Positions 50,163-61,429 are shown, counted from the stretch's first letter. The stretch: 64,000 bases of DNA from Luzula sylvatica (GCA_946800325.1 OX326959.1:41778908-41842907), one strand, 5' to 3'. Notes: generated from the letters alone by a model not told the origin. A program made the numbers and translations.

Positions 50163-50767
50163 GCGCAACCCAAATTTATAGCATATTTAATATGCATGAG
50201 TTTCTGAAATTACCACTTGGCAGTGTTTGATTGGCTTATGCCTCTTTGTAAACAGTATTTTTTTTCTTCATACTTTCCTTCTTTTGAGCTTATGTTTGTA
50301 TTTGAACGAGTTTGCTCTTCTGTTCTGCTTGTGAATTTATACTTTGTAATTTACTTTGCTCGAGGACGAGGAACCCTAAATATATGGATTAATACATGTG
50401 TTTTTGAAATATATGTGTTTTTTTCGTCGTCTTGTTTTTTGAAATATTTGGGTGGTTTTAATATTAAGAAAATCGTAAATGTTCAGCAGTGTGAAAACAT
50501 GTTTGTGCAAATTCTAGTGTCCTCGATAAATCAACTCGTCTTTGGTTATTATTCAAAGCACAAGACATTATTTTTTTTTTCATCTGAATATTCGCTGTTT
50601 GATGAATTTTCTGGTTTCATCTAATATCTTGGGAGCTGCAAGAAAAAATATTCGGCCTAAGTTTAAAATAAAGAACAAAGAAAATGTGAGATTCAATAAA
50701 ATATTGAACAAAGAACACAATTCCTTGTTCAAGAATCAATATTATTTATAAATATGTCAATGATGGT
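50163..50767 (+). other. 3'UTR and downstream DNA of the CIP7-like gene
   Basis: AT-rich. A 135-aa frame at 50217-50624 shows no conserved motif and is read as non-coding. Confidence 0.45.
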
Positions 50768-50914
50768 TGCTATGTTGCGCGGATACTCCAAAAAAATCAA
50801 ATTTAGCCGTATCGCCGTATCCGTATCGTATCCTAAATCATATGTTAAATTGCCGTATCGCCTTATCCGATACGCGTCGCCGTATCGCCGTATCGACGTA
50901 TCCGTGCAACATAG
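50768..50914. mobile_element. Small MITE (147 bp) with GCCGTATCG repeats
   Basis: CTATGTTGCGCGGATAC at the left and GTATCCGTGCAACATAG at the right are inverted copies. The inside is a run of CCGTATCG units. The ends match the common plant TATGTTGC-CGGATAC repeat family; no clear target duplication. Confidence 0.7.
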
Positions 50915-50990
50915 TGGCTGAGTAGTTAGCACAATACACTCTCTTGTTGTAGAAGTCGTGGGTTCCGACCCTCTGCCTCCATCTCTGTGA
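50915..50990 (+). repeat. tRNA-like SINE head (A and B boxes)
   Basis: TGGCTGAGTAGTTAGCAC resembles an RNA polymerase III A box, and GGGTTCCGACCC, about 30 nt later, a B box (GGTTCRANNCC). The order and spacing fit a tRNA-derived SINE head; the sequence does not fold into a canonical tRNA. It abuts the MITE. Confidence 0.4.
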
Positions 50991-51648
50991 ACTCAATTCT
51001 CTCTTGTTTTTTCTTTTGCCCACTTTATTATTGCTTTACACCCCTTTTTGAATCTTCTTGCATCAAGTTCTGTTTTTGTTCCAATTGTTTAATTTCTACC
51101 CCAGTTCTCTACTCTCGCCGTTCCGCAAGGGATAAATAAATTTGATATAAAATGAGTTTAGGAAGGACAAATACGTTATTAGCAAATTTAAAAGGATAAA
51201 ATTGTTATCAAGATGTTAAGTAAGGGATATACATGTAATTGCCCTTTATTTTTTGACCATATATTTTCATAAATGAAGCTTTAGTGAATGGGAAAGAAAG
51301 AGCTAGCTTGATATAGCAAGGGGCAATGATCAGAGCTTGTGTTAGATAAGATTGTTAAGTGTCCCATTAGGAAATATTTGTGACCATTTGGTGAGTATTC
51401 TATCAATTCTAGCATGGGCTAAAGAATTGGACCATGTACATGATCTCTCTACGAGTGGCAAGTCAATCAGAGATAGATTGTTTAGAAATGGATTAAGGAT
51501 CTAGAATTCTTCCCAATTTTTTGTGTGCTTCTAGTTCTCTCATTAACACAGGTGACCATGTTAATATCACCCATGATTCATCATTCAACCATGGTACCAC
51601 CGAGTCACCCCCCTGAGCTTCTAGCTCAGTTATGAATATTCTCTTATC

Positions 51649-51874
51649 CAGGGCCGGTCCAAGAGTTTCAAAGGTCCAAAGCCATATCATGGACAAAACT
51701 CATTTTTTTTATAATCAACCTTAAATTTGTATATTATGTTATATAATTTTGTTAAAATGGACCCCAATTTTTTTTATAATGGACCCCAAATTTCATAAAT
51801 TATACTATGTAATTTTTTTTTTGGACCCGGACCCGAGCGGTGGCTTCAAAATTTATACATGTGGACCGGCTCTG
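51649..51874. mobile_element. hAT-type MITE, 226 bp, perfect 8-bp target duplication
   Basis: CAGGGCCGGTCCA at the left and TGGACCGGCTCTG at the right (12 of 13 inverted matches). CTCTTATC flanks both sides (51641-51648 and 51875-51882). Confidence 0.9.
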
Positions 51875-51882
51875 CTCTTATC

Positions 51883-52559
51883 CTCCATCTCCTGAGAACC
51901 ATACATTCTTGTGATTTCTATGCGAGAATTATCCCAGTTACACCTTAGTGTGACTTTAGACCGAATGTGCCTCTTTCTCTTCATGTTTTTTTTGAATGAG
52001 TGGACGAATCAAACATAAATAAATTATTTGTATATGTGATATATGTGTATATATATTGTTTTATAAGAATTAAATTATTTGTATAGGCCGAAAATTATTG
52101 GGCTTGTAAATAATATATGATATAATTATTTGCATGTGCCAAATAAATACGAGGCCTTTTAATTAATGTATTAACATATATGAGATATGTATATTAGTTA
52201 AATAATAATGAACATATATGTGGCCGTTTATTACTATGCAATGCATATGTGATATGTATATAATACTCTTTCAATAAATATGATAAAAGAAAATACAAAT
52301 AATAATTGGTCAAGATATTTTGTCCTTTTCATTTTCATATCTTCCCTCCCATTAATTTTTCGATACTCAGAATTCTATGAGGCCACGTACTCTTTTACGG
52401 GTCATTTCCTTAATAAAAGAGAAAATTCTGAGCCCTACATTTTTTTTTTATAATTTATTAACTTTTCACAAACAAACAGTGAAGGAGCCCATACTTTTGC
52501 CCCTAAAGGCCTAAACCCATATCCTCACTGTACCTCTCTCTTTCTATTTCATTTCTTTT
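51883..52559. other. AT-rich intergenic DNA
   Basis: No gene or repeat supported. Confidence 0.4.
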
Positions 52560-52990
52560 CTTTTGTTTTTGTCCCTATTCTTTTACTTTTGCCCTCGAGC
52601 CATAGGCCCATACTTCACCGTACGTCCATTTCCCCCAACTCATCCAAAGTTCTCCCCGACCACTTCGCGGCGCTCACACCACCACCACTGTTGTGAGCGG
52701 CTTCGCAGAAGAACTACAGCGGTAACAGAGCTTCCTCCGTCGCGATTGCGCGTCGATTCACAGAGACGAGAAGCCACAAACGGCACACGACTGGAACGAG
52801 GAAGTGAAGATCAGTTCTCCGACGGCGGAATAGGGGCAGCACAACAAGTAATTGTAAGATCTTCGATCACTCAAATCTTTTTTAGTTTCTCAGTTTCTTG
52901 GATTCGTGGATTTGCTCAGATTCTTCTCGCTTCTTCTCCTTACGCAGAAATGTAGATGATAAGAGAGAGAGAGAGGAGGAGGGGTTAGCC
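52560..52990 (+). other. GC-richer, gene-leader-like fragment
   Basis: An open frame at 52563-52955 (130 aa; ...TSRRSHHHHCCERLRRRT..) lies in DNA markedly richer in GC than its surroundings, followed by TTAGTTTCTCAGTTTC and an (AG)n run at 52964-52977. It looks like the 5' part of a plant gene, but no downstream exon is recognisable. It could be a relic, a non-coding RNA or captured sequence. Confidence 0.3.
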
Positions 52991-54646
52991 TTCCTCATCC
53001 GTTCCTCCATGACACATGTTAATTTTATGCGTTTGCAGTGTTTTCACAAACTCGAACTACATAGAACATAGTCATTTCTTCCATAAGTACAAGAATAAAG
53101 ATAAGAAATTATTTCCAATGTTCTCAAATTATCATTAGATGATTCAAGTTTAATCAGTTGCAAAATAAGGGTTTATTGGATTATTCAAATGTGAGCGAAC
53201 CTAGACGTATGGGTGATGACGTTAGCACACCCCGATCCTTAGCCGCATATGAATTACATTTTCTTAGTGTAATCAATTACAATCAGCGAACGGCTTCATA
53301 AATCGCTTGAGAGAAACTTAGGCAGCAGGATGAGAACCCAATGATGGATGGTTAAGATACATTATTTCTTTTTCAATTTAGAATATTTTTTAATTGAATC
53401 TTGAAACAAAAAAAATGAAAAATAAATTACATATAAAAAGAAATTGGAGGAGGAATCCAGATTTTGGCTAAAATAGAAATCTCATCTTAAGCTACACACC
53501 TTGTCAGGTAAGTTTCCTCTTAACCCTTAAAAAAATTGAGGGGCGTTTTTGTAAATTCAAAGTTCTGTAATTCTTTTTCTTTTTAGTTTCCTACTCTCGG
53601 GCCCTGGTAGAGAGATATTGGGAGATATGAGCTCACGAACCTGGAGAATTTTGGACAAGAAATTGTTCCCACACTTAATACGAAACGATAAAATTTAACA
53701 GCGTGTAATATTTGTAAAAAAAAACCCTTATTTTTTCTCATTTTGCATTATAATCCTTTATAATTTAATTTATTTTTTTCTTGCGGGAGAGTTATTTTTG
53801 TAAAATATCCTTTTCCTTTGAATATCCACCATATCCAGGTACGAAACCGATTATTTTGAAGTGCGAAAATACCCGATATTATTCACTGTCACAACTGGCA
53901 AATTGCCTTTGTGGTACTTTGTACATTTTAAAATTTACATCCATACCCTAAAAAAAAATCAAAATTGATATCGGGGGTATGCAAGACATTTCTTATGGTT
54001 ACTTTTGTTTCTTTCTGACTAGGGGGTTGTTGTATGCGGAGATATACACGAAACAAGGTCTGAAGTCAGCGAGAATAAGTTATGCGTATGGCTGGCAGCG
54101 TGAGGGCTCAATGTTCATCACCTCAATAGACCCGACATGATGCACGATAATTCCTCATACGACCGAATCAAACCTGTAAGATATGTCAATTTTGCAAAAT
54201 GCCCCTATATTGTAAGAAACTATAATAAAGTCCCTACATAGTATTCTGAAAGCCCCCTTATTTTCTTGAAAACTAAAATGACCCCCATCTAGCATTTTTT
54301 ATTATTTATTTTTGTATTAAGTTATTAAAATATATATATATTTTTAATAAATATGGACCTTTCTTCTTATTATCTTTGTCAGGAGCAATATTACTATATT
54401 GTGGCCATAGTGTCTCCAAGTCATCCCCAAGAAGTTTGCTCTCTAGAGCTATTTAATTACTCAAAACTTTTTTTTTTGCTCTCTAGAGTTAATTAATTAA
54501 TTAACTCCGATTTTTCAAAATTATTAATTACACACTTTTAATGCTCTATCTATTAACTGCTATACATTTTATTTATCTTAGGGCGAACAGGCTGCACGAT
54601 ACACTGACATCACACACAAGAATATTTGACGGGATATTATTGTTAT
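52991..54646. other. AT-rich intergenic DNA, nothing recognised
   Basis: No coding frame, paired repeat or transposon end supported over 1.6 kb. Confidence 0.4.
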
Positions 54647-54655
54647 TTTTAAATA

Positions 54656-55284
54656 GAGTGGTGATGCATGTCCCCCTTAAAATCCCCTGGATTGATTGAT
54701 GTGTTGGCGTATGTATTAATGATGGTGGTAAACCATGACTTTTTATTTTTTCCCATCCTATATAAGAAAAGAAGGTAAAAAAGATTCATCGTTTCACACA
54801 TCATTAATTTATTTAATATTTTTGACAACTTTGTTTACCACCATCTATAATTAATGAAATTTAAATTTATAAATTTGGAAAAAAAATTATTGGATTAAAT
54901 TAATATACCATTTGACATGCGTTAAACAGATACATGAATAAAACCATCATAAAAAATAAATAAAAATATAATAATGAAAATGAAAATAATAATTTCGCAA
55001 AAATTAGAAAATAAAAATGAAAATATTTTTTTAAAAAAAATATTGAAAATAAAATAATAAAAATTTGTTCAAATAAATATAACTTATCATGTGTTAAATT
55101 AAATATAATAAAAATATTAAATAAAGCAAATTATTTTGTTATAATTTGGTTTACCACCTAATCAATGTGGTTACCACATAATAAATACAGTTTATCACAT
55201 AATTTAAAATTTAATGCATTTATTATATATTGTCAACACATCAATATATTGAGGGGATATTAGAGGGGACAAGTATAATTTTTC
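54656..55284. mobile_element. Mutator-type MITE, 629 bp, perfect 9-bp target duplication
   Basis: Imperfect inverted ends share TGTCCCC..AAAATCCCC (left) with GGGGATATTAGAGGGGACA (right) and an inner GATGTGTTG pair. TTTTAAATA flanks both sides (54647-54655 and 55285-55293). Because the flank is AT-rich, the duplication is suggestive only. Confidence 0.6.
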
Positions 55285-55305
55285 TTTTAAATATATATCA
55301 TATGT

Positions 55306-55331
55306 CTAATAATAATAATAATAATAATAAT
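55306..55331 (+). repeat. (AAT)n microsatellite
   Basis: About eight ATA/AAT triplets. Confidence 0.9.
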
Positions 55332-55691
55332 ATGGAACAAACATGTGAAATGTAAAAGATTTACACGTATATTTGCAAGGTAAATTCATGTATTTGGAAG
55401 TTAAATTAGTAACATGTACTATGTAAATGGAGATTATTCTATTTGATATGAATTGTATAATTGAAATATTGTGATTAGTAAATTTAGTTTCATATGTTTT
55501 TGTGAATTAAGATATTGTATGTCCTAATTACATTACATCATTATTTTCAGATGTTAGATTATCATATATGCTAAACATGAAAAGAAAAAAAAAAATCAAA
55601 TGATCTAAATTTTAATTAAGTCCTTGTATATAATTGTGCATTGTTTCAATATATTTAATGTTGTATAAAAACAATTTATGAATATCTCCAA

Positions 55692-55721
55692 ACTCGCAGC
55701 GTAGCGCGGGTATGATCCTAG
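55692..55721 (+). mobile_element. Helitron 3' terminus (plus orientation)
   Basis: CTCGC-AGCGTAGC-GCGGG forms a 5-bp hairpin with one wobble pair, followed by TATGATCCTAG and a host T at 55722, the CTRR end. The 5' end was not located; the element would extend left. Confidence 0.55.
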
Positions 55722-55859
55722 TGTATTTAAGAGTTTGATGTATTTGTAGTATATTTGTTGTCTATTCAAGCAAAATTGTCAGATTTTATAAACTAATCCA
55801 ATAAAATAAAATATTCTCTTTCCTGCAAATATCTTTTAAACTAAATATTTATAATATGA

Positions 55860-56150
55860 TATCAAAACCCTAAAGAATTCGAAACCCCGATTAGGGTTTC
55901 CTGTTTTCTCACAACCATACCACTTTAGTATTTTTTGCAATTAAACCCTTTCTTTCCTGCAAATATCTTGCAATTTATTGCAAAAAACTTTCAAATTCTG
56001 TCTCACTCTCTCTACACAACAATTTCTTAGTTTTACCCTGAAAAATACAAATTTGACAAAAAAAAGCCCTTGTTTTTTTTTCGAAATCACCTTTCTTTGT
56101 ATTTCTTCAAAAATCTTGCAAATTTCTCTTTCATATTTACATCCATTGTT
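55860..56150 (+). other. Gene-leader-like sequence before the minisatellite
   Basis: AAACCCTAAAGAATTC and GATTAGGGTTTCCTG resemble a plant 5' leader. It leads through the minisatellite to the ATG at 57238. Confidence 0.3.
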
Positions 56151-56575
56151 CAATACAACATTTTCTGAAAATTACATTTCAGTCCTCTCTGCCCTACAAA
56201 TTTTCAAAATTAAATTTCAGTCCTTTACGTCCTACAAATTTTCAAAATTACATTTAAGTCCTTTCTGTCCTGCAAATTTTCAAAATTACATTTCAGTCCT
56301 TTGTCCTACAAATTTTGAAAATTACATTTCAGTCCTTTCTGTCCTACAAATTGTCAAAATTACATTTCAGTCCTTTGTCCCACAAATTTTCAAAATTTCA
56401 TTTCAGTCCTTTTTGTCCTACATTTTTCTGAAAATTACATTTCAGTCCTTTCTGTCCTACAAATTTTCAAAATTACATTCCAGTCCTTTGTGACCTACAA
56501 ATTTTCAAAATTACATTCCAGTCCTTTCTGTCCTACAAATTTTCAAAATTACATTTCAGTCCTTTCTGAAAAATT
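56150..56575 (+). repeat. Minisatellite, unit about 39 bp, 10-11 copies
   Basis: The unit TTTCAGTCCTTTCTGTCCTAC-AAATTTTCAAAATTACA recurs from about 56170 to 56570, with some copies 4-5 bp shorter (TCCTTTGTCC). A 171-aa frame (55978-56493) runs through it only because the unit lacks stops in that frame. Confidence 0.9.
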
Positions 56576-56707
56576 CCTCTCAAGAAAATTTCTCATCTCA
56601 TAAAATCTCTTGTACAAAAAGTATCAACACTCTATTCTGGTACCTTTTCACATGTGACTCTGAGATTTCTAAAAAAAATATTTTTCTTAAAAATTTCATA
56701 CTATGGC

Positions 56708-57234
56708 TAGGGGTGTTCAAACGGTTCGAAAAATTCGGATACCGAACCGAACCGGTCGAATTCGGTTCAATCGGTTCGGTTTTTCGGTTTATTTGGTTCG
56801 GTTCGGTTCGAAAAATGGTATTGTCCGGTTTATTCGGTTCGGTTCGGTTTTGATGTTGTGAAAACCGGTTAAACCGAACCGACCGAATAACATCTCATTT
56901 TTCATAAATTTTTTAATATGTTAATGTTAAATTATAAAAAATTGTTGTTATAATCCTATAAAATAATATAATTATATTTTATAATATGTATTTATATTTT
57001 TTGATAAATAAAATATAATTTTTTTTGATAATTTTTTTTTATTTTAAAATTATAATGTTTATTATTCGGTTTAACCGAATAAGCCGAATAAGAATTTGGT
57101 TTATTCGGTTCGGTTTTTAATCGGTTCGAAAGCTAAAACGGTTCGGTTCGGTTTGAATTTAGTTCGGTTCGGTTTAAATTGGTTTGACCTTATTCGGTTC
57201 GGTTTGAACCGAACCGACCGAATGAACGCCCCTA
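56708..57234. mobile_element. hAT-type MITE, 527 bp, perfect 8-bp target duplication over a start codon
   Basis: Begins TAGGGGTGTTCAAACGGTTCG and ends CGAATGAACGCCCCTA, with GGTTCGGTTT sub-terminal repeats on both sides. ACTATGGC flanks both sides (56700-56707 and 57235-57242). Related fragments occur at 5508 and 19757. Confidence 0.92.
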
Positions 57235-57237
57235 ACT

Positions 57238-57459
57238 ATGGCCACTACTACCACTGATTCGGGTACATCTCAAGAGCTTAATTCTTCCCTCATCCAATTT
57301 GGCTTCAATCCATCCAAATTAAATGAATTGGTTAAATTGTTTAATAATTGGTTCAATTGTTGTTGCTACCCTTTTCGAGTATATAATATCATTTACCGTC
57401 ATTTTTGCCTACAAGTCCATAATCTTCAAAAAATTAATATCGAACTAAAAATAATTTGA
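57238..57459 (+). pseudogene. Short gene remnant of unknown function, 73 codons
   Basis: MATTTTDSGTSQELNSSLIQ is followed by FGFNPSKLNELVKLFNNWFN, then lower-quality sequence to a stop. The first 40 residues look coding: an amphipathic helix with Leu/Phe spacing. I do not recognise the family. The hAT insertion sits at the ATG, whose duplicate copy at 56702 survives upstream. It may be the first exon of a gene or a dead fragment. Confidence 0.35.
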
Positions 57460-58030
57460 AAAAGTCTCATTATTTATTTTTTGGAGCTTACTGAAAATGC
57501 CGAAAACAGAGATAACTTTATCGATTCTAAATAAATCGATGTCTAAAAGGAGAAGTAAACGGGAGCTGCGAATCGCGATCCTTTCTTCACAAATCGCTCT
57601 ACATTCTTTGAAAGTACATAATCACACAGAAAAAAAAACTAAAATTAAAGAGAATATAAATATAAATTATATTATAATGTTAAAAACTTAAAAACTAATT
57701 AATATGTTAATAAATACATACTGACTTACTAACTCAGTACATATAAACAACTATTCAAACACATGCCCATAAATTCTGATGTGTGTACTACCAAGATAGC
57801 TTAATCAAATTCTAATCTTATTCTTAACGGTAAAAAAAATCTAAATCCAAATCTCATTCCAACGTTAATATTTCTTCATATTAAACCAAATACACTTGGT
57901 CCACGATTTAATGACAGAAAAGAGACTTACCACTTACAGACGGTGTATACATCAAACTTGTACACCGAGTTTGGGGACGCTGTAAACTATTCTAACATCG
58001 CTAACAATAAATAGAGCACTGACAGCTCTC
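57460..58030. other. AT-rich intergenic DNA
   Basis: No supported gene; a 64-aa frame at 57497-57691 has no recognisable motif. Confidence 0.4.
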
Positions 58031-58980
58031 TTCTTCTCTGTGGTCCCCAAATATTATTCCTTCTTTCTTGTCTCTTCTTTTCTCCCTTCTCCCTTGTCTA
58101 TTCTCTCTCGCAATGCCAAAAATAGCAATGGAGAAACCATGGATCCGATACTACTTAACAAAGAACTTCTTCGTTCTCTTTTTTTTCGTTCGATTGTGCT
58201 TCTTGTCCCTGTTTTTAGGAGAGACGAGATTTTCCAGATTGCTTCATATGCACACACAAGGATGTAAGTGATTCTCGTCCACATTTTATTTGTATTCTCT
58301 TTGATCTTGGTTCATGGTTTTGTTAAATGACGAATCAAGCCAGTAATTGTTTCTCTTAGTTTTTGTTTTCGTTTTCTGGTTAAATGTTTTGGTATTTCTC
58401 TTGACGAGCCATACACATAAGCATTTGTTGTCAATTTTGCATCGAATACAGATATTTGATAAAGTCCTCATGGATTATTGATAATCTGAGTTCATGCTAT
58501 GATTGATTTTATAGTTTTGAACGGTTTTTATTTTTGGACGAAGTTTTTGCGGTCACTAATTTGGGGACAAGTTTTCATTCTCATTTTTTGTCTGAACTAC
58601 GTATGAGTACTCAGATCTTCCATCTCATCTTGCTTTGTTTCGTTAAAACCCCTCAATAAATTGTTCTTTGGACTTTCAGCCTTTGAATCATTATAACCAT
58701 CTCTGTTTGTGATTATTTTGTAGTTTGAAACACCTCCGATTGATTTTGTAGGTTTTACAAGCAGTAATTTAGGAACACCTTTGATTGATTTTGTAGTCCT
58801 AACAATTGTTTATGGCTTGAAATCAAGATTTGAAGAAATTGTTGCTTGTGCAGATGAAAGCAGTGGAGATGATTTTGTAGGTTCCCCATCATGACTTCAT
58901 GTGATTTTTCCCATCATGACTAGGTAACAAATTTGAAATTAACTAATTTAATTTTATAAGTATTCAATCTAATATATTTT
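58031..58980 (+). other. Possible gene start or non-coding transcript, unrecognised
   Basis: A CT-rich leader (58022-58110) precedes a small hydrophobic frame (58068-58271; KPWIRYYLTKNFFVLFFF in the middle) that reads like a membrane segment. 58272-58980 has TTTGATTGATTTTGTAG repeated near 58735 and 58783 and several intron-like TTTTGTAG ends. No protein family is recognised. Confidence 0.25.
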
Positions 58981-59067
58981 CACTCAATGTGCACAGATGA
59001 AAAAATTGGATGATCAAATCGATTTACCGAGACACAAAAGTGCGACATCTCGAGACAAGAAATTTCA

Positions 59068-59423
59068 AAGTGTCGAGAAAGAACCAACTTGCATGTGTGC
59101 GCTTCTCTGTTTGTGTTTTTGTACATGTGCCACTGTGTGTGTTTATTTTGTGTTTGTGCATGTATGTATATTTGTGTGTGTGCATGTGGTCTCTGTATGT
59201 GTGTGTGTGGTGTGTGTGTGGTGTGTGTATGTGTCGAGAAAGAACCAACTTGCATGTGTGCGCTTCTCTGTTTGTGTTTTTGTACATGTGCCACTGTGTG
59301 TGTTTATTTTGTGTTTGTGCATGTATGTATATTTGTGTGTGTGCATGTGGTCTCTGTATGTGTGTATTGTATGTGTGTGTGTGGTGTGTGTGTGGTGTGT
59401 GTATGTGGTCTCTGTATGTGTGT

Positions 59424-59458
<35 letters not shown>
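59068..59458 (+). repeat. TG-rich tandem duplication (about 163-bp unit, 2 copies) and (TG)n
   Basis: GTGTCGAGAAAGAACCAACTTGCATGTGTGCG starts at about 59069 and again at about 59232, with near-identical sequence for 160 bp, then runs into TATGTGTGTATTGTGTGTG repeats and a (TG)n tract at 59429-59457. All frames are open; this is not a gene. Confidence 0.9.
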
Positions 59459-59459
<1 letters not shown>

Positions 59460-59461
59460 GT

Positions 59462-60665
59462 TCCGGCTCATTTGAGGCCGGTCCGGGAGGAGGGGGGGGG
59501 GGTTGGGCCAATGTGGGGCCCGGCCCGGAGGGAGGGGGCGGGCCCATGCGGGGCCCGGCCCTGGGGAGGTGGTCGGGCCCATGCGGGGCCGGACCCGGCG
59601 GGAGGGGGTAGGGCCCACTCGAGGCCCGGCCCGGGGGGAGGGGGCTCGGGCCCACTCGGGGCCCGGCCCAGGGGAGGGGCTCGGGCCCACGTGGGGCCTG
59701 GCCCGGGGGGGGGAGGGGTCGGGCCCATGCGGGGCCCGGCCCGGGGGGGGAGGGGTCGGGCCCATGCGGGGACCGGCCCGGGGGAGGAGGGGTCGGGCCC
59801 ATGCGAGGCCCGGCCCGGGGGAGGAGGGGTCGGGCCCATCCGGGGCCCGGCCCGGGGGGGAAGGGGTCGGGCCCACGCGGGGCCCGGCCCCGGGGGGGGA
59901 GGGGTCGGGCCCATGTGGGGCCCGGCCCGGGGGGGAGGGGTCGGGCCCATGCAGGGCCCGGCCCGGGGGGGAGGGGTCGGGCCCACGAGAGGCCCGGCCC
60001 GGGGGGAGGGGTCGGGCCCACGCGGGGCCCGGCCCGGGGGGGAGGGGTCGGGCCCATGCGGGGCCCGGCCAGGGGGGGAGGGGTCGGGCCCATGCGGGGC
60101 CCGGCCCGGGGGAGGAGGGGTCGGGCCCATCCGGGGCCCGGCCCGGGGGGGAAGGGGTCGGGCCCACGCGGGGCCCGGCCCCGGGGGGGGAGGGGTCGGG
60201 CCCATGCGGGGCCCGGCCCGGGGGGGAGGGGTCGGGCCCACGAGAGGCCCGGCCCGGGGGGGCGGGGTCGGGCCCACGCGGGGCCCGGCCCGGGGGGGAG
60301 GGGGAGGGCCCACGCGGGGCCCGGCCCGGGAGGGGGGGTTGGGCCCACGCGGCGCCTGGCCCGGGGGGGGGTTGGCCCGGGGGGGGGGGTCGGACCCACG
60401 CGGGGCCTGGCCTTGGGGGGTTGGGGTCGGACCCACGCAGGGGCGCGCCCGGAGTGGGGTTCGGGCTTATGCGGGGCCCGGGCGGGGGAGGGTGTTGGGC
60501 CCACGCGGGGCCGACCGGGGGAGGTTGCCGGGCCGACGTCGGGTTGCCGGGCCGACGTCAGGCCCAGCCGGGGGGAGGTGGTCCGGCCGACACGGGCCCG
60601 GTCCGGGGGAGGTTGTTGGGCCGACACGGTGCCCGGCCCCGGGGAGGGGGTCGGGCCCACGTGTG
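59462..60665 (+). repeat. Extreme G/C-rich minisatellite, unit about 36 bp, about 32 copies
   Basis: The unit reads roughly GGGCCCATGCGGGGCCCGGC followed by CCGGGGGGGAGGGGTC, with small length changes in the G runs and CATGC/CACGC alternation; units after about 60300 are more diverged. The + strand is G-rich and almost free of T, the - strand C-rich. The surroundings are strongly AT-rich. Frames of 300-570 codons exist on both strands, but only because the unit lacks A/T-rich stop codons. Confidence 0.95.
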
Positions 60666-61130
60666 GCAATTGTGCTAAATCATTTCAATTTAAAAAAAAT
60701 CTTACGATGACATAAGAACTATCTTCTTTTTACTATAATATTTTGTGCATGTATATTATTTTGTGAATGATAATATTTTGTGAATGTATATTACTACTTG
60801 TTGCCACATTGATGGATGTTAACAGATAATACAAGCTACAACAATTTTCCATTGATTGTGAGAAAATAGTATATTTAAATTAAAGTTTATTATCACTTAA
60901 AGTTTATTATCCAAGACATGTGAACATTTTTAGAGTTCACTATTTATTATCACTTAAAGTTCTGTGGTTCAACACCAAGTGCATCTTCTTGAACACTTCT
61001 AAATGAAAAATATAAAAACTCATGGAACAAAATGTAAATAACATCCAATTCATAAAAATAACATATAAAATTATCCACATATGATAACTTTTAGAACACA
61101 AATCTAACACTTCGTTTGTGATCAAACCGG
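60666..61130. other. AT-rich flank of the minisatellite
   Basis: Short direct repeats (AATATTTTGTG-AATG.TATATTA near 60740-60795; ACTTAAAGTTTATTATC near 60890). No gene. Confidence 0.4.
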
Positions 61131-61139
61131 AGAAGTAAA

Positions 61140-61425
61140 GGAGTGAAAGGCTGTGGAAGCGTGTGGACATGGGACGCACAAAGACAACCGGAGGCGTGTC
61201 AAGACGGTGGGAGATGTGTGGTATGGGACACACGGGCTAATCACCAACGTGACACCGAAGAAGAGAAGGATGTGAGCGATCAACCCGTCGTGCGTGATCA
61301 ATTTCACGCTGGTAATTGTCTATCCTACTTTGCATCGTACCCTCGATATCGAAGCGTGATCTCGGGATTTGGGAACCGGACCGGGCCTTCATATCCGTTA
61401 CGCAGGCCCGAGGACGGGATAATTC
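61140..61425 (+). mobile_element. Copia LTR fragment (family 1 relative), plus orientation
   Basis: GATCAACCCGTCGTGCGTGATCAATTTCACGC, GTACCCTCGATATCG and GGACCGGGCCT-.-ATCCG-TACGC match 12075-12230 of the solo LTR in order. It is truncated before the LTR end and joins an oppositely oriented LTR. Confidence 0.6.
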
Positions 61426-61429
61426 CCTT

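Noticed and set aside
50910..50990. Functional tRNA gene
   Set aside because: A and B boxes are present but acceptor and anticodon stems do not form; better explained as a SINE head.
55978..56493. 171-aa ORF through the 39-bp repeat
   Set aside because: Frame is kept only by repeat length and lacks a plausible protein pattern; alternative unit lengths change the reading.
56150..56575. CRISPR-like array
   Set aside because: Units are contiguous with no unique spacers, and the context is plant nuclear DNA.
59010..60710. Open frames of 300-566 codons on both strands
   Set aside because: They arise from a stop-free G/C repeat unit: several frames on both strands are open at once, composition is Gly/Pro/Arg/Ala only, and unit-length changes shift frame freely.
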